A DNA stretch of 64,000 nucleotides from Lucinisca nassula (taxonomy: Eukaryota; Mollusca; Bivalvia; Lucinida; Lucinidae), in assembly GCA_963580285.1 (NCBI GenBank), contig CAUZLF010000207.1:1-64000 (forward strand). Reading direction: 5' to 3'. Under the pieces are notes generated by a model, which made no database searches, was not told the DNA's origin, and saw nothing but the letters and a program-made list of their open reading frames with translations. Both the position numbers and the translations under genes were made by a program. Positions within the stretch are counted from its first letter, which is position 1, and each line of letters starts with the position of its first letter. Positions 1-11,709 of this stretch are shown piece after piece.

Positions 1-61
1 TTAACTTTTCACGAAACAGTGTGGCCCCATTGAAGTTCAACAAGGTATGTAACTTATCTGG

Positions 62-288
62 TTAACCCTTTTTATATCAAATGGAATCTTCCACCTTTAT
101 TATAGCAAAAGTCAATTTCAAAATTTAGGGGTGTCCGGTTGTGTTTCCTCCAAAATTTATTTTGAAATGGGCTTATCTATTTGCAAACAGTGTATGCCCT
201 GATCAGATGCCGCATTCCGCGGGGGCTGACCTGGGCCTGCACTGTTTGCCAATTACCGTTTAGGCATTTCTGGTACAAAATTGGGTAA
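62..288 (+). mobile_element. TTAA MITE, family K, copy 1
   Basis: Begins TTAACCCTTT and ends GGGTAA. The inner text (AATTTAGGGGTGTCCGG, then CCTGATCAGATGCCGCATT and CTGGGCCTGCACTGTTTG) recurs at 5489, 36441 and 37152. The core is an imperfect palindrome. TTAA at the ends suggests piggyBac-type mobilisation; no transposase. Confidence 0.65.
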
Positions 289-1437
289 GGCCAACGGTTG
301 TAAGGTGTTACTACCACTGCTTGGTTATAAGCTGCGTCACTAGCCTGTCTGGCTGATATGCTTGCTTGTCAGGTGTGTCACTAGCCTGTCTGGTTTACGA
401 GGCCTATGCTTGGTTGTCAGGTGTGTCTCTAGCCTGCCTGGTTTACGAGGCCTATGCTTGGTTGTCAGGTGTGTCACTAGCCTGTCTGGTTTACGAGGCC
501 TATGCTTGGTTGTCAGGTGTGTCACTAGCCTGTCTGGTTAATAATGCCTGCCAGTGATAGGCTTGGTTGTCAAGTATGTTACTGCCACTGATATGCTTGG
601 TTTTGTAGGTGTGTCACTAGCCAGTCTGGTTTACAAGGTTGTAAAGTGTGTCACTACCCTGTCTGATAAATAAGGCCTACCACTGATAAGCTTGGTTGTA
701 AGCTGTGTCACTAGCCTTTCTGGTTTACAAGGCCTACCACTGATATGCTTGGTTGTAAGGGTGTCACTAGCCTGTCTGGTTTATAAGATATATCACAAGG
801 CTACAAGGTATTTTGGTCACACCCAAGTGTATTGGGACAGTCCAACTCAAACCACTTTGCAGGGGCAGGCTTAAACCTTCTAAGCTGTCACCAGATCAAA
901 TGGTACACAAAATCCTCTTTATAACATTTCATTAAAACATGGACAAAATGTGTAGATTACATGTACTTTAGAAAATTCCCACAAATGGTCATTTTATATA
1001 ACCTATACATTTCTTTTTTTTTTTTTGCCCTAACAAAGTTGTTTAACCCTGAAGACCCCGAGAAGAAATCCATCTGAAAATGATGTCTGCTTATGTCATC
1101 TACTGAATTTTTTGCAAATGTTTTAAAAAATATTTTTGCTTTCAGGCAAATAGTGTGGACAAAAAGCAGACTACTCCTAGAGGAGCAGTCTGATTTGGGT
1201 CCACACCGTTTGCAAAAATGACTTATAAGTAACCAGCAGACGGCAAAGCAGACAACAATTGTCATGATTGGCATTTTATGGGTTAACTAATGGTTTCTGC
1301 ATTGGACCCTAACCATAGTGTTATAAAGAGGTGATGTACATTTGTTTCTTACTAGTGTTTACAGTATCACTTCAACATGTATGGTTGTCACCAGTGTGTA
1401 TATTTATACGGTTCAAAGTTGAAAGGTCTGTCTTTCT

Positions 1438-1950
1438 TTTGTTAGTTTGTTTGATTTGAGGTTTAACGTCCCTGTCAACACTGTAAAGGTCATGTTGGAG
1501 ATGTTGCTTCCAGTTTTGTGGGACTTTTACCCAACATTGAGATGAAATGACATCTCAAGCCCTACCACCCTAACAAACCAATAGGGTTTATATGCAGGGG
1601 ATGGGCCTCTGGGGCATAATGGGTAAGAGTGCTGACTCTTATCCATTAGGTCTCACACCACTGTAGTTCGTGCCTCGCTCAGGCTACATGCGAGACACCA
1701 AGTTCTGCAACAGAAGGTCAGGTGTTTTTCTCCGGGTACTCTGGTTTTTGCCCACCTCTGATTTGCTTGAAATAAGTGAAATAATCTGGAAAGGGCCAAA
1801 CAAAAAAATGCAGGGACAGTCCAACTCAAACCACTTTGCAGGGGCAGGCTTAAACCTTCTAAGCTGTTTACCAGTATTAATGTGCGGTCAGTTTCAGCTC
1901 TGTGTGGAAGCACCATGCAGCCCAATCTTTTTCTCCAAACCATGATGGGC
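1438..1950 (-). mobile_element. SINE-like family C, copy 1, split by SINE A
   Basis: The displayed strand runs from TTTGTTTGATTTGAGGTTTA (the complement of an A-rich tail) to GCAGCCC and CAAACCATGATGGGCAGG. Family C recurs at 14404, 16390, 29583, 35404, 43096, 44171, 54282 and 61960; several copies have clear target duplications, which marks it as a retroposon. Two halves, 1438-1599 and 1816-1950, are separated by a SINE A. Confidence 0.75.
1600..1807 (+). mobile_element. tRNA-derived SINE, family A, copy 2, nested in C1
   Basis: The tRNA-like head (GGGCCTCTGGGGCATAATGG) is followed by the A-family body. It is flanked by ATGCAGGG at 1592-1599 and 1808-1815, and removing it restores family C (GGGTTTATATGCAGGGACAG). 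Confidence 0.75.
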
Positions 1951-2139
1951 AGGAGGCCTTTATAAGGCTGTGATTTATAAAGCTGTCATCAGAATGCAAG
2001 ACTGTTAGATCTGGCACCAGTGTGCCAGGCTATCATGCCTTATCACCGCAGGCTATCATGCCATATCACCCTCTCCAGTTTGGGGATTACATCATCACCA
2101 ATGTGTAAGACTATAAGGTCCATCATAATATAAGGTCTG

Positions 2140-2377
2140 ACGGGCCTCCGTGGCCTAGTGGTTAAGAGTGCTGACTCTTAATCATTAGGTCTCTCACCGC
2201 CGTGGTTCGAGCCTGGCTCGGGTCACGTGAGACGCCAAGTTCTGCAACGGAAGGTCAGGTGGTTTTTCTCCGGGTACTCCGGTTTTCGCCCACCTCTGAT
2301 TAACGATCGGCTCGATATGAGTGAAATAATCTTGAAAGGGTTGTAAAACCAAAACCAAACCAAAAAAAATAATAATA
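2140..2377 (+). mobile_element. tRNA-derived SINE, family A, copy 1
   Basis: Head GGGCCTCCGTGGCCTAGTGG carries a box A-like segment and GTGGTTCGAGCC a box B-like segment. The body includes AAGTTCTGCAACGGAAGGTC. The tail is A-rich (AAACCAAAACCAAACC plus AAT repeats). The 15-bp duplication ATAATATAAGGTCTG lies at 2125-2139 and 2378-2392. Confidence 0.88.
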
Positions 2378-2711
2378 ATAATATAAGGTCTGTCACAAGT
2401 AGCCAACACCAGAATGCAAGTTTGTATGGTCTGTCATCAGTGTGTAATGCTATAAGGCCCATTTTGCAATTATAATGTAAGGTCCGTCACTATTGGACTG
2501 GATTCTAAGGTTGTCACAAGAATGCAAGTTTGTATGGTCTGTCACCAGTGTGAATGTGTTTTGTAGTTTGCAAGATCTATCAAGTTTGTAGGGTAAGGCC
2601 ACTTTGTAAGGAGTCACAATTGTGTAAGGTTATTAGGCTGGTATAATGTAAAGTCTATCACCAATGTGTAAGATTTTACCAGAACTGATACCGTTGTGGC
2701 AGACTATAATG

Positions 2712-2957
2712 TGTGTGTGTGTGTTTCAGTTTTATGTCCCACCAACAACTAAGGCCATATGGAGACAAACCTTGCTTTAAAGATACATCCGAAAGTCTGA
2801 AGTGTGAGTGAGTGGGTTTTAGTTTTACGTCCCACCAACAGCTAAGGTCATACGGAGACGGGACCTCGGTTTAGACTCATCCGAAAGTGTGAAGAGAAGC
2901 CTGGAATCAAACCCATGATCCCTGGTTTATGAGGACTACACCATGGAGGCTTCTGTG
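2712..2957 (-). mobile_element. tRNA-derived SINE, family D, two partial copies
   Basis: Two successive matches to family D: 2712-2800 has the tail half only, 2800-2957 reaches the tRNA-like head (complement of CTACACCATGGAGGCTTCT). Shared phrases are CCCACCAACAGCTAAGGTCA and CTCATCCGAAAGT, also at 43403 and 46192. Confidence 0.7.
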
Positions 2958-3157
2958 TCAGACTATAAGGCATAGAATTATCATCAAAATGTAAGTCTGT
3001 CAGCAGTATCTAGGTTTACAAAGCCGTCATTTGAACACTATAAGGGCTATCCCCTTTGTGCAAGGCTTCAAGGCTTGTTTTTCATGGAATGTCTGTCCCC
3101 AGTGTACGAGTTAAGGCTTATATTGCAAGGTCCATCACCAGTGTGTGCAGATATATA

Positions 3158-4735
3158 CTACTCAAAGTTTGATAGGGATCACTTTTTTAATGCAAAATAA
3201 TTTTTGGATGAATTAATCAGCTGAATCCAAATTTGATACATAATGATAGAACACGTATCCTTCACAAAACCAAGTGATTAATTTTGTCAGCTGGTACTGC
3301 ATTCAAGCGTGACAACAGCAACCGTCTTGGCACCCCCAAAATTAGCCGTAACACGAAGGGATTTGGACAACTGATTTTTCACAAATTTCCAAATTTGTTT
3401 GGACAAACGTGCCTAATAACGTGTATGACGTCCACGGGCATCAATTACAGTACGACATCGCCTGCGCATGCTCGTAATCCGAGTCTGTATCCGGTTTTGT
3501 TGAATCAACTTTCATTCAGTAACCAATGCATCTTTGAGCTCCTGTAATGTCCTCGGATGCACAGGTCAGGCTGACACAGCACGCTGAAGCATGTCCTGCG
3601 CATGCTCAATCGGATTTAAGTCCGGTGACCGAGTAGGCCAGTCCATACGAACGATTGTCTCACGTTCCAGATAGGAATCAGTGACATTGGCACGGTTGGG
3701 ACGGGCATTATCGTCCATCAGAATAAAGTGCGGGCCGATAGCATCTGCATATGGTCTCACAAACTCAACAAGAATATCATTACAGTACCTCACTGCCATT
3801 AACGTTGTTTTCAACGACGTACAAGTCAGTATTACCGTTCACGCTTATCCCAGCCCAAACCATGATTGACCCCTTTCCATAACGATCATGCTCTGCCAAT
3901 TCCATGTCATCGAATCGCTCTTTAGACATTCGTCACACTAATTAACGTTTATAAGTGAAGTTTAGACAGAATCTGGATTCCACAGTAAACAGTACTGGCG
4001 CCAAGTCACGAACCGTCCACCTGACGTTAGTTCTGGCAAAGTCAAACCGGTCTAGCACGTGCTGTCTCGTCAACGGAACACGTACAACAGGCCTCATGGC
4101 ATTAAGTCCGAACACGTGGAGCCCGTTTTTGACAGTTTGTATAGAAATTCGTACTCCAGTTCCGTTCCTAAGCTCGTTGTGCAAACGTGTAGCGTTCAGG
4201 AACCGTTGAAGTCGAGACTGAATCAACAAGAAACGGCCCCGACGTTGAATTGTCGCCCTTTCTCGACCCCGCCGTGTCTGTGTGAAGGATTTACATGGGT
4301 AAGATGCCGACTCCACATTCGGGAAACCACGCTCTGAGACACATTCAGAATCCCAGCAACACGACGTTGAGAGACGCCAGATTCCAACATTCCGATGCCA
4401 CGATTCATTTCTTCGGGGCTCAGACGGTTTCTTTATTGTCCTCTAGGCATTTTAGTGTTTCACAAACTCAAATGAAGTCCATTTTACGCTTGGTAAAGGA
4501 ACACTGACAAGTTTGATTGGTCTGTTGAAAAGCAGTGCTCCGCAAGATTTTGGGGGTGCATGAATTCATTTGCGAAGTGTGAGAAGTGTGCACTTTTATG
4601 AATACTGAACTGCATATGAGTTTCTGTTTCAGATATTTACCATTATACCGAGTACAAATTCTGTCAAGAAATTTTATATTTTCCGTGCAAAATTTGGTAT
4701 ATAAAAAGTGATCCCTATCAAACTTTGAGTAGTAT
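3158..4735 (-). mobile_element. decayed Tc1/mariner DNA transposon
   Basis: Inverted termini CTACTCAAAGTTTGATAGGG and its complement bound the element, with TA at 3156-3157 and 4736-4737 as the expected Tc1 duplication. Length is about 1578 bp, usual for the superfamily. It lies inside the 300-3150 minisatellite context. The single ORF inside is broken. Confidence 0.85.
3566..4408 (-). pseudogene. Tc1 transposase remnant (DD34E type)
   Basis: Three pieces in different frames. 4408-4223 has the helix-turn-helix (GVSQRRVAGILNVSQSVVSR). 4316-3942 continues through the middle and ends near VLFTVESRF, where active enzymes have VLFTDESRF, so the first catalytic Asp is replaced by Val. 3814-3566 keeps HFILMDDNARPN and DWPTRSPDLNPIEH, with exactly 34 residues between the second Asp and Glu. 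Frameshifts, a lost Asp and an early stop make it inactive. Confidence 0.85.
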
Positions 4736-5049
4736 AGAATTGGCAGGGCAGAGCTATCATTTGCACCTGCTTTTGGAATATTCTGCTACTAAAAAGGTAA
4801 ACCAAGTCACCTGATTATGTGGATTCAACTCTTAATACAAACAAAGCTATGGTGTATATCCCCATTTGATCTGCATGCAAAAGACAATCTATCGAAGCTT
4901 CTTGTGGACTCAGCGAATTTGACACATACTTACAACACCTGAACTGCCATCCCCAACACCAATATTATCTGCAACTACTATATCAATACAACAATAAGGC
5001 TTTAAGGGCCTGTATTACTTTCACAATGTAAGATCTCTCACCAGTGTGC

Positions 5050-5275
5050 AGTCGTCTTTTTTTTTTTTTTTTTTTGTTTTTTTTTTTTTTTCAATAATAT
5101 TTTGAGCAAATCATTAATCAGGTGGGCGAAAAAAGGAGTACCCAAATAAAACCACACACCCTTCCATTGCAGAACTTGCCGTCTTACGAGGCCCGAGTGA
5201 GGCTCAAACCACACCAGTGAGAGACCTAATGATTAAAGAGTCGGCGCTCTTATCCTCTAGGCCATGGTGGCCTGC
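5050..5275 (-). mobile_element. tRNA-derived SINE, family A, copy 3
   Basis: A poly-T start (complement of the A tail) is followed by AGGTGGGCGAAAAAAGGAGT, TGCAGAACTTGCCGTCTTAC and the tRNA-like head at the right end. It is diverged, and the body after the tail is shortened. Confidence 0.75.
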
Positions 5276-5305
5276 AAAGTCTGTAAGGTACCGGTATGTC
5301 AACAC

Positions 5306-5395
5306 CCTGTGTGGTTTACCAGTACTCAAGTTTAGTCAGTTTCAGCTCATGCAGCCCATCCAATTTATCCAAACCAGGATGGGTGGGGGTACAAA
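5306..5395 (-). mobile_element. family C fragment
   Basis: Only the 5' part of the element survives: CCCTGTGTGGTTTACCAGTA, GTCAGTTTCAGCTCATGCAG and CCAAACCAGGATGGGTGGGG. No tail is seen. Confidence 0.5.
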
Positions 5396-5488
5396 AAAAA
5401 GTTTTGTCCTACTGGAGCCAGACTTCATGGGGCCATTTTCTCTCTTATCTCTCTTAACTTCCTCCCCAACCCCCCATCCCCACATGGA

Positions 5489-5716
5489 TTAACCCTTTCT
5501 GTACTAAATGGCATCTTCCTCCTTATATACAGCAGGAGTCCATTTCAAAAGTTATGCGTGTCAGAGTGTGTTTTCATCAAAATTTATTTGGACAATGACT
5601 GAATTTTAAGCAAACAGTGCAGGCGCTGATCAGACGCCACATTCTGCAGTGTCTGATCTGGGCCTGCACTGTTTGTCAGGGTACTGTTTTGGGGTTTCTG
5701 GTACTCAATGGGTTAA
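5489..5716 (+). mobile_element. TTAA MITE, family K, copy 2
   Basis: TTAACCCTTTCTGTACTAAA at the left and CTCAATGGGTTAA at the right. The core GCGCTGATCAGACGCC pairs with GTGTCTGATCTGGGCC. Confidence 0.7.
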
Positions 5717-6074
5717 GGAAATGATACAAAACAAACATATGTTCTAACTAATTTCTTCATGTTAATTTGTATAAAAATATAAAATCACAATGCTCTTACA
5801 ACTTTAACAGAGCAAAAATTATGCATAACAAATCTATAAAAGATCAAAAATCATTTCCAAAATTAATACTAACCCTTAAAAAGCCACAGAGAAGGCAATT
5901 TTATTTTTTTATACCATTTTTCAGAGATAATAAGGCTTGACATTGCATGTGAATTGTCTGCCCATCACCTTATTTTCTCTTAAAAATAAGAAAACAATAT
6001 TAGAAGATGACATCTGCAAAAGTCATGATTGACAGTTTATGGGTTAACAAATGACAATCAATCATGAACATTTT

Positions 6075-6731
6075 GGCCGGCCTCAGTAGCTCAGTCAGAT
6101 GTGTGTGTGTGTGTGAATTCGGGTTTAACGTCGCTTTCAACAATTTTTCAGTCATATCACGACGGTGTCTGGTTGCGACAGGGAGCTCAATGCTCACGTT
6201 TATAGTGCTGCCTCACTGAAGTATCATGTCCCAGACACATTACATGATACCACACCCAGTCACATTATCCTGACACTGGATCGACCAGTCCTAGCTCTAC
6301 ACCGTAAATCTGAGTGCCAAGCGAGGAGCAGCTACTACCATTCTTAAGACTTTGGTATGTCGCGGCCCGGGATCGAACCCGAGACCTCCGGTTCCCCGGA
6401 GCGGACACTCTACCAACTGAGCTATCGGGGCCGGTTTGCTCAGTCAGATGCACATCTGACTGGTGATCAGGAGGACACGGGTTCGATACCTGCTGGGGCT
6501 GGCAACATTCTTTCGTGGAGATTGATCATGAAATCTTTTCTAGGGTTATCTCTCCCTTCCGCTGATTCAGGAAGGGCAGTTGTCAGTTTCTGCCGAAAGA
6601 ATGTGCAATGTACTGGTTAAATGCTCAAGTATGAGCCTGCCGTGGAAAAGTGTGGATAGGTAAACTGAGCGGCTAAAAAATGACCCAAAATAGTGTTGAC
6701 TGGCTGTTAAACTCCAAAACAAACAAAAACG
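6075..6731 (+). mobile_element. tRNA-derived SINE, family E, copy 1, split by SINE B
   Basis: tRNA-like head GGCCTCAGTAGCTCAG continues after the insertion with GATCAGGAGGACACGGGTTC. The body includes GAAGGGCAGTTGTCAGTTTC and the tail AAACTCCAAAACAAACAAAA. The duplication TGAACATTTT flanks it at 6065-6074 and 6732-6741. Confidence 0.82.
6102..6437 (-). mobile_element. tRNA-derived SINE, family B, nested in SINE E1
   Basis: Read on the minus strand, the head has GATAGCTCAGTTGGTAGAG (box A) and CGGGTTCGATCCCGGGCC (box B). It ends with TGTTGAAAGCGACGTTAAAC and a TG/CA tract. The 13-bp duplication GCTCAGTCAGATG at 6089-6101 and 6438-6450 lies in the host SINE's own box A. Confidence 0.85.
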
Positions 6732-8779
6732 TGAACATTTTAAAGCAGACAACAATTTTATTTCAACAATTCACATGCAATATTGAGCCAACATATCAGA
6801 AAATGGCGTCTGCAAAAGTCGTGATTGGCATTTGAGTGATTAACATATGACTATCAACCGTAAACATTTTAAAGCAGACGGCAATTTTATTTCAACAATT
6901 CACATGTATTATTGAACCAACATATCAGAAAATGAAGTCCACAAAAGTCCTAATTGGCATTTGAGTGATTAACATATGACAATCAACCTTGAATATTTTA
7001 GAGCAGACTGCACCTGTTTTTTTTACATTATTTATCAGAGAAAATAATGTGCGACATTTCATGTGAAATGTCTGCCCAGCAGACAATTCACACATAATGT
7101 CAAGTCTCATTTCCTCTGAAAAATAAGAGAAAAAGTTTAGAAAATGACATCTGCAAAAGGTCTTGATTGACAGTTTATGGGTTAACATATGACAATCAAC
7201 CATGAACATTTTAAAGCAGGCAGCAGTCTTATTTTTGTACATTTTTTTTTTTTAAGAATAAAGATTTGATTATTCATGAGAATCACGTAATGTTGAGCCT
7301 TTATATTATCTGAAAAATTCAGAAAAGAATATTAGAAAACAATATCTGCAGAAGTTGTGATTGGCAGTTTTTGGGTTAACATATGATAATCAACCATGAT
7401 CTTTTTGAACCCAGGCACAGTAATGGAACCAGTTAACAAGTCAGATCAGTTAACAGTCTTCAAAGATCACATGTGTCAGATACTGTCCCCAAAGCAGCCA
7501 TTAGCTATAAAGCTGTAAACTAGCAGACGGCAATTTTGAAGTTTTTTTTTAAGAAAATAGAGCTTGACATTACATGTAAATCATCTGCTAGGCAGATGAT
7601 TTACATGTAATGTCAAGCCATATTTTTATGAAAACTAAATAAAACTAGAAATTAGTCTAAATGACATGGTTGCCACTGCCTGGTAGGGCAATTCAGAAAA
7701 CGGACACGCGAATTGCTAATGCCATCTGGACACGGATGCGAACAGAGACGGAGGGACACGGGTTACATATGCCCATTCTTTGAATGGCAGAAGCATACAA
7801 GAGGGCCCACGGGGCCCTAGTTCGCTCATCTGTTTGTCACTGTCTCGAGTACTTTCTATTTTTAGCTCTGGTGGCCATCTTGTTCATCAGCAGAGTGATT
7901 TTAGCTTATTTGGTAGGGAATAACCTAGGCAACATTCCTGTGAAGTTTGAATCAAATTGGCCTAAGGGTTTAGGAGGAGTTCATGTTTGAATCAAATTTA
8001 CAATATTTTTCTTTTTTCAGCTCCGGTGGCCATTTTTTTCATCGGAGTGGAATCGTTTTAGCCTTTTTGGTAGAGGGTCATCTAAGCAACATTACTTCGA
8101 AGTTTGAATGAAATTGGCCCAAGGGTACAGAAGGAATTGTCGTTTGAAGATTTTTTTTATTTTTAGCTCTGGCAGGCATCTTGTTCATTTGAGTGGAATG
8201 AGTTTTAACTATTTTGGTAGGAAGTCACCTAGGCAACATTCCGGTGAAGTTTTAAATCCAGTTGGCCCAAGGGTTTAGAAGGAGTTCGCATTTGAAGAAA
8301 ATTTACAATGTTTTTCTAGTTTTTTAGCTTTTGTGACCATTTGTTAATCGTTTATGCTATTTTCCTAGAGGGTCATCTACACAACATGGTTCAAAAGTTA
8401 AAATAAAATAGGTCAAATGTCAAGGAAAAAGGTCAAAGATCATTTTATGTATGAATAGAAAGCCCTTGTCGCAAGGAACCTACATGCCAAATATGAAGGC
8501 TGTATCTCAAATGCTTCAAAAGTTATGACAAAGTAGGTCAAAGGTCAAGGTCATGGGTCAAAAGTTTTGAATGGTTGAGAAAACCTTGTCACAAGGAACA
8601 TACATGCCAAATATGAAGGCTCTGTCTCATATGGTTCACAAGTTATGATAAAGTAGGTCACAGGTCAAGGTCACAGGTCAAATCTTTATATGATTGGGAA
8701 GCCCCTGTCACAAGGAACCTATATGCCAAATATGAAGGCTCTATCTCAAACGGTTCAAAAGTTATGACAAATTAACCTA

Positions 8780-11610
8780 CCGATCTACTTTTTGATTTGA
8801 CATGACCCATATTCGAACTTAATTAAGAAATTGTCCAGATGATCATTCTGAGCAAGTTTAATGGTGATTTGACTAAAACTGTGGCCTCTTAGAGTGTTCA
8901 AAACGTTTTTCTATGATTTGACCTGCTGGCCTACTTTTTGACCCGACATGACCCATATTCAAACTTGACCCACATATTGTCAAGATGATAATTCTGAGCA
9001 AGTTTAATGATGATCGGACCAAAACTGGGACTTCTAGTGTGTTCACAAGGTTTTTCAACAATCTGACCTGCTGACCTTCTTATTGACCAGACATGACCCA
9101 TATTCGAAATTAACCTAGACATGGTCAAATGATCATTTAGAGCAAGTTTGATGATGATCCGACCAAAACTGTGGCCTCAAGTGTGTTCAGAGGGTTTTTC
9201 TATGATTTGACCTACTGACCTACTTTTTGACCAGACATGATCCATATTCGAACTTGACTGAGATATTGTCAAGATGATCATTCTGGGCAAGTTCGACGAT
9301 GATCGGACCAAAACTGTGGCCTCTAGTGTGTTCACAAGGTTTTTCTATGATTTGACCTGCTGGCCTACTTTTTGACCGACATGACCCATATTCAAACCTG
9401 ACCCAGATATTGTCAAAATGATAATTCTGAGCAAGTTTGATGATGATCGGACCAAAACTGGGACCTCTAGTGTGTTCACAAGGTTTTTCAACAATCTGAC
9501 CTACTGACCTTCTTATTGACCAGACATGACCCATATTCGAAATTAACCGAGACATGGTCAAATGATCATTTTGAGCAAGTTTGATGCTGATCCGACCAAA
9601 ACTGTGGCCTCAAGTGTGTTCAGAGAGTTTTTCTATGATTTGACCTACTGACCTTCTTTTTGACCAGACATGACCCATATTCGAACTTGACTGAGATATT
9701 GTCAAGATGATCATTCTGGGCAAGTTCGATGATGATCGGACCGAAACTGTGGCCTCTAGTGTGTTCACAAGGTTTTTCTATGATTTGACCTACTGACCTA
9801 CTTTATGACCCGACATGACCCGTATTCGAACTTGACCGAGATATTGTCAAGATGATCATTCTGGGCAAGTTTTATGATGATTTTTTTTTTTTTTTTTTGG
9901 TTTGGGTTTTACGGCCCTTTCAAGATTATTTCACTCATATCGAGCCGATCGTTAATCATAGGTGGGCGAAAACCGGAGTACCCGGAGAAAAACCACCTGA
10001 CCTTCCGTTGCAGAACTTGGCGTCTCACACGTGACCCGAGCGAGGCTCGAACCCACGGCGGTGAGAGACCTAATGACTAAGAGTCAGCGCTCTTATCCAT
10101 TAGGCCACGGAGGCCCGTTTTTTTATGATCGAACCTAAACTGTGGCCTGTAGTGTGTTCAGAAAGTTTTTCTATGATTTGACCTGCTGACCTACTTTTTG
10201 ACCGACATGACCCATATTTGAACTTGACCGAGATATTGTCAAGACTATCATTCTGAGCAAGTTTGATGATGATCGGACCAAAACTGTGGCCTCTAGTGTG
10301 TTCACAAGGTTTTTCTATGATTTGCCCTACCAACCTACATTGTTACCCGACATGACCCATATTCGAAAGTTACCAAGATATTATCAACATGCTCATTCTG
10401 AGCAAGTTTGATGATGATTGGACCAAACCTGTGGCCTCTAGTGTGTTCACAAGGTTTTTCTATGATTTGACCAACTGACCTACTTTATGACCTGACATGA
10501 TCCGTATTCGAATTTGACCGAGATATTGTCATGATGATCATTCTGGGCAATGTTTATGATGATCGAAGCTAAACTGTGGCCTCTAGTGTGTTCAGAAGGT
10601 TTTTCTCTGATTTGACCTACTGACCTACTTTATGACCCAACATGACCCATATTCGAACTTGACTGAGACATTGTCAAGATGATCATTTTGGGCATGTTTG
10701 ATGATGATTGGACCAAAACTGTGGCCTCTAGTGTATTCACAAGGTTTTTCTATGATTTGACCTACCAACCTACATTGTGACCCGACATGACCCATATTCA
10801 AACGTGACCAAGATATTATCAAGATGCTCATTCTGAGCAAGTCTGATGATGATTGGACCAAACCTGTGGCCTCTAGTGTGTTCAGAAGGTTCTTCTATGA
10901 GTTGATCTACTGACCTACTTTTTGACCCGACAACACCCATATTCAAAGTTAACTGAGATATTGTCAAGATGATCATTCTGGGCAAGTTTGATGATGATCG
11001 GACCAAAACCATGGCCTCTAGTGTGTTCACAAGGTTTTTCTCTGATTTGACATACTGGCCTACTTTTTGACCCGACATGACTCATATTCGAACTTGACCA
11101 AGATATTATCAAGATAATCATTCTGAGCAAGTTTGATGATTATCGGACCAAAACTGTGGCCTCTAGTGTATTCACAAGGTTTTTCTATGATTTGACCTTC
11201 TGACCTACTTTGTGGCCCGACATGTCCCATATTCGAACTTGTCCCAGATATTGTCAAGACGATCATTCTGAGCAAGATTGATGACGATCGGACCAAAACT
11301 GTGCCCCCTAGAGTGTTCACAAGGTTTTATCTATGATTTGACCTACTGACCTACTTTTTGACCCGGCATAACCCATATTCGAACTTGACCGAGTTATTGT
11401 CAAGATGATCATTCTGAGCAAGTTTGATGGCGATCGGCCCAAAAGTTTGGCCTCTAGAGTGTTCACAAGGTTTTTCTTTTATTTGACCTACTGACTTACT
11501 TTTTGACCTGCCATGACCCATATTCGAACTTGACCGAGGTATTGTCATGATTATCATTCTGACCAAGTTTGATGATGATTGGCCCAAAACTGTGACCTCT
11601 AGTGTGTCCA
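8780..11610. repeat. 144-bp tandem array, core of HINE a
   Basis: Units repeat every 144-145 bp (starts near 9275, 9419, 9564, 9708). Marker phrases are TTCTGAGCAAGTTTGATGAT, GTGTGTTCACAAGGTTTTTC and CGACATGACCCATATTCGAA. 144 is divisible by 3, so the minus strand gives long frames (KPCEHTRGHSFGPIIIKLAQ); these are repeat artefacts. Units mutate independently with no sign of coding constraint. Confidence 0.85.
9879..10120 (-). mobile_element. SINE A, copy 4, inside the 144-bp array
   Basis: Poly-T, then GGTTTGGGTTTTACGGCCCT, and the tRNA-like head ending AGGCCACGGAGGCCCG. It is flanked by TTTTATGAT at 9870-9878 and 10121-10129, and the array unit resumes across the insertion. Little divergence from copy 7, so fairly recent. 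Confidence 0.88.
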
Positions 11611-11709
11611 CAAGAAAAGTTTACGGACGCACTGACCCACACACGGACGCACAAGACAAAAAAGTGATCCCAAAAGCTCACCTTGTTACTACGTGACAGG
11701 TGAGCTAAA

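Larger units (their letters stand above)
300..3150. repeat. degenerate minisatellite tract
   Basis: A 48-bp unit (GGCCTATGCTTGGTTGTCAG onward) is clean at about 370-540, where 48 = 3 x 16 makes both strands translate as 16-residue repeats. Outward to about 3150 it decays into phrases such as AAGGTCTGTCACCAGTGTG. It is interrupted by SINE C1/A2, A1, D1 and the Tc1 element. Not a gene. Confidence 0.7.
5870..7620. repeat. degenerate tandem repeat of about 130 bp
   Basis: Repeating phrases: GTTAACATATGACAATCAAC, GAACATTTTAAAGCAGACGG and AAAATGACATCTGCAAAAG. The array is split by SINE E1. A short perfect palindrome lies near 7580-7615 (CATCTGCTAGGCAGATG). No gene is seen; 7620-7790 has nothing I recognise. 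Confidence 0.6.
7796..11709 (+). mobile_element. Helentron-like (HINE) element a
   Basis: Head ACAAGAGGGCCCACGGGGCC forms a hairpin and is followed by TTCGCTCATCTG. The core has three sorts of tandem unit: 7850-8330 (TTTTTAGCTCTGGTGGCCAT), 8400-8770 (AGGTCAAAGGTCAAGGTCA) and the 144-bp array. The tail has ACGGACGCAC, then AAAAGTGATCCCAAAAGCTC and the hairpin around TTACTACGTGACAGGTGAGC. No replicase or helicase is encoded. Assignment to Helentron-type rolling-circle elements is inference from architecture. Confidence 0.65.

Noticed and set aside
6362..6434. A tRNA gene on the minus strand with good box A and box B
   Set aside because: The acceptor arms pair poorly, and the sequence continues into a SINE body with a shared tail and target duplication. 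It is a SINE head.
8873..11681. Overlapping minus-strand open frames of 60-113 codons (KPCEHTRGHSFGPIIIKLAQ-type repeats)
   Set aside because: They are translations of a 144-bp tandem unit whose length is divisible by three. Units vary freely, frames start at random Met codons, and no exon structure is present.
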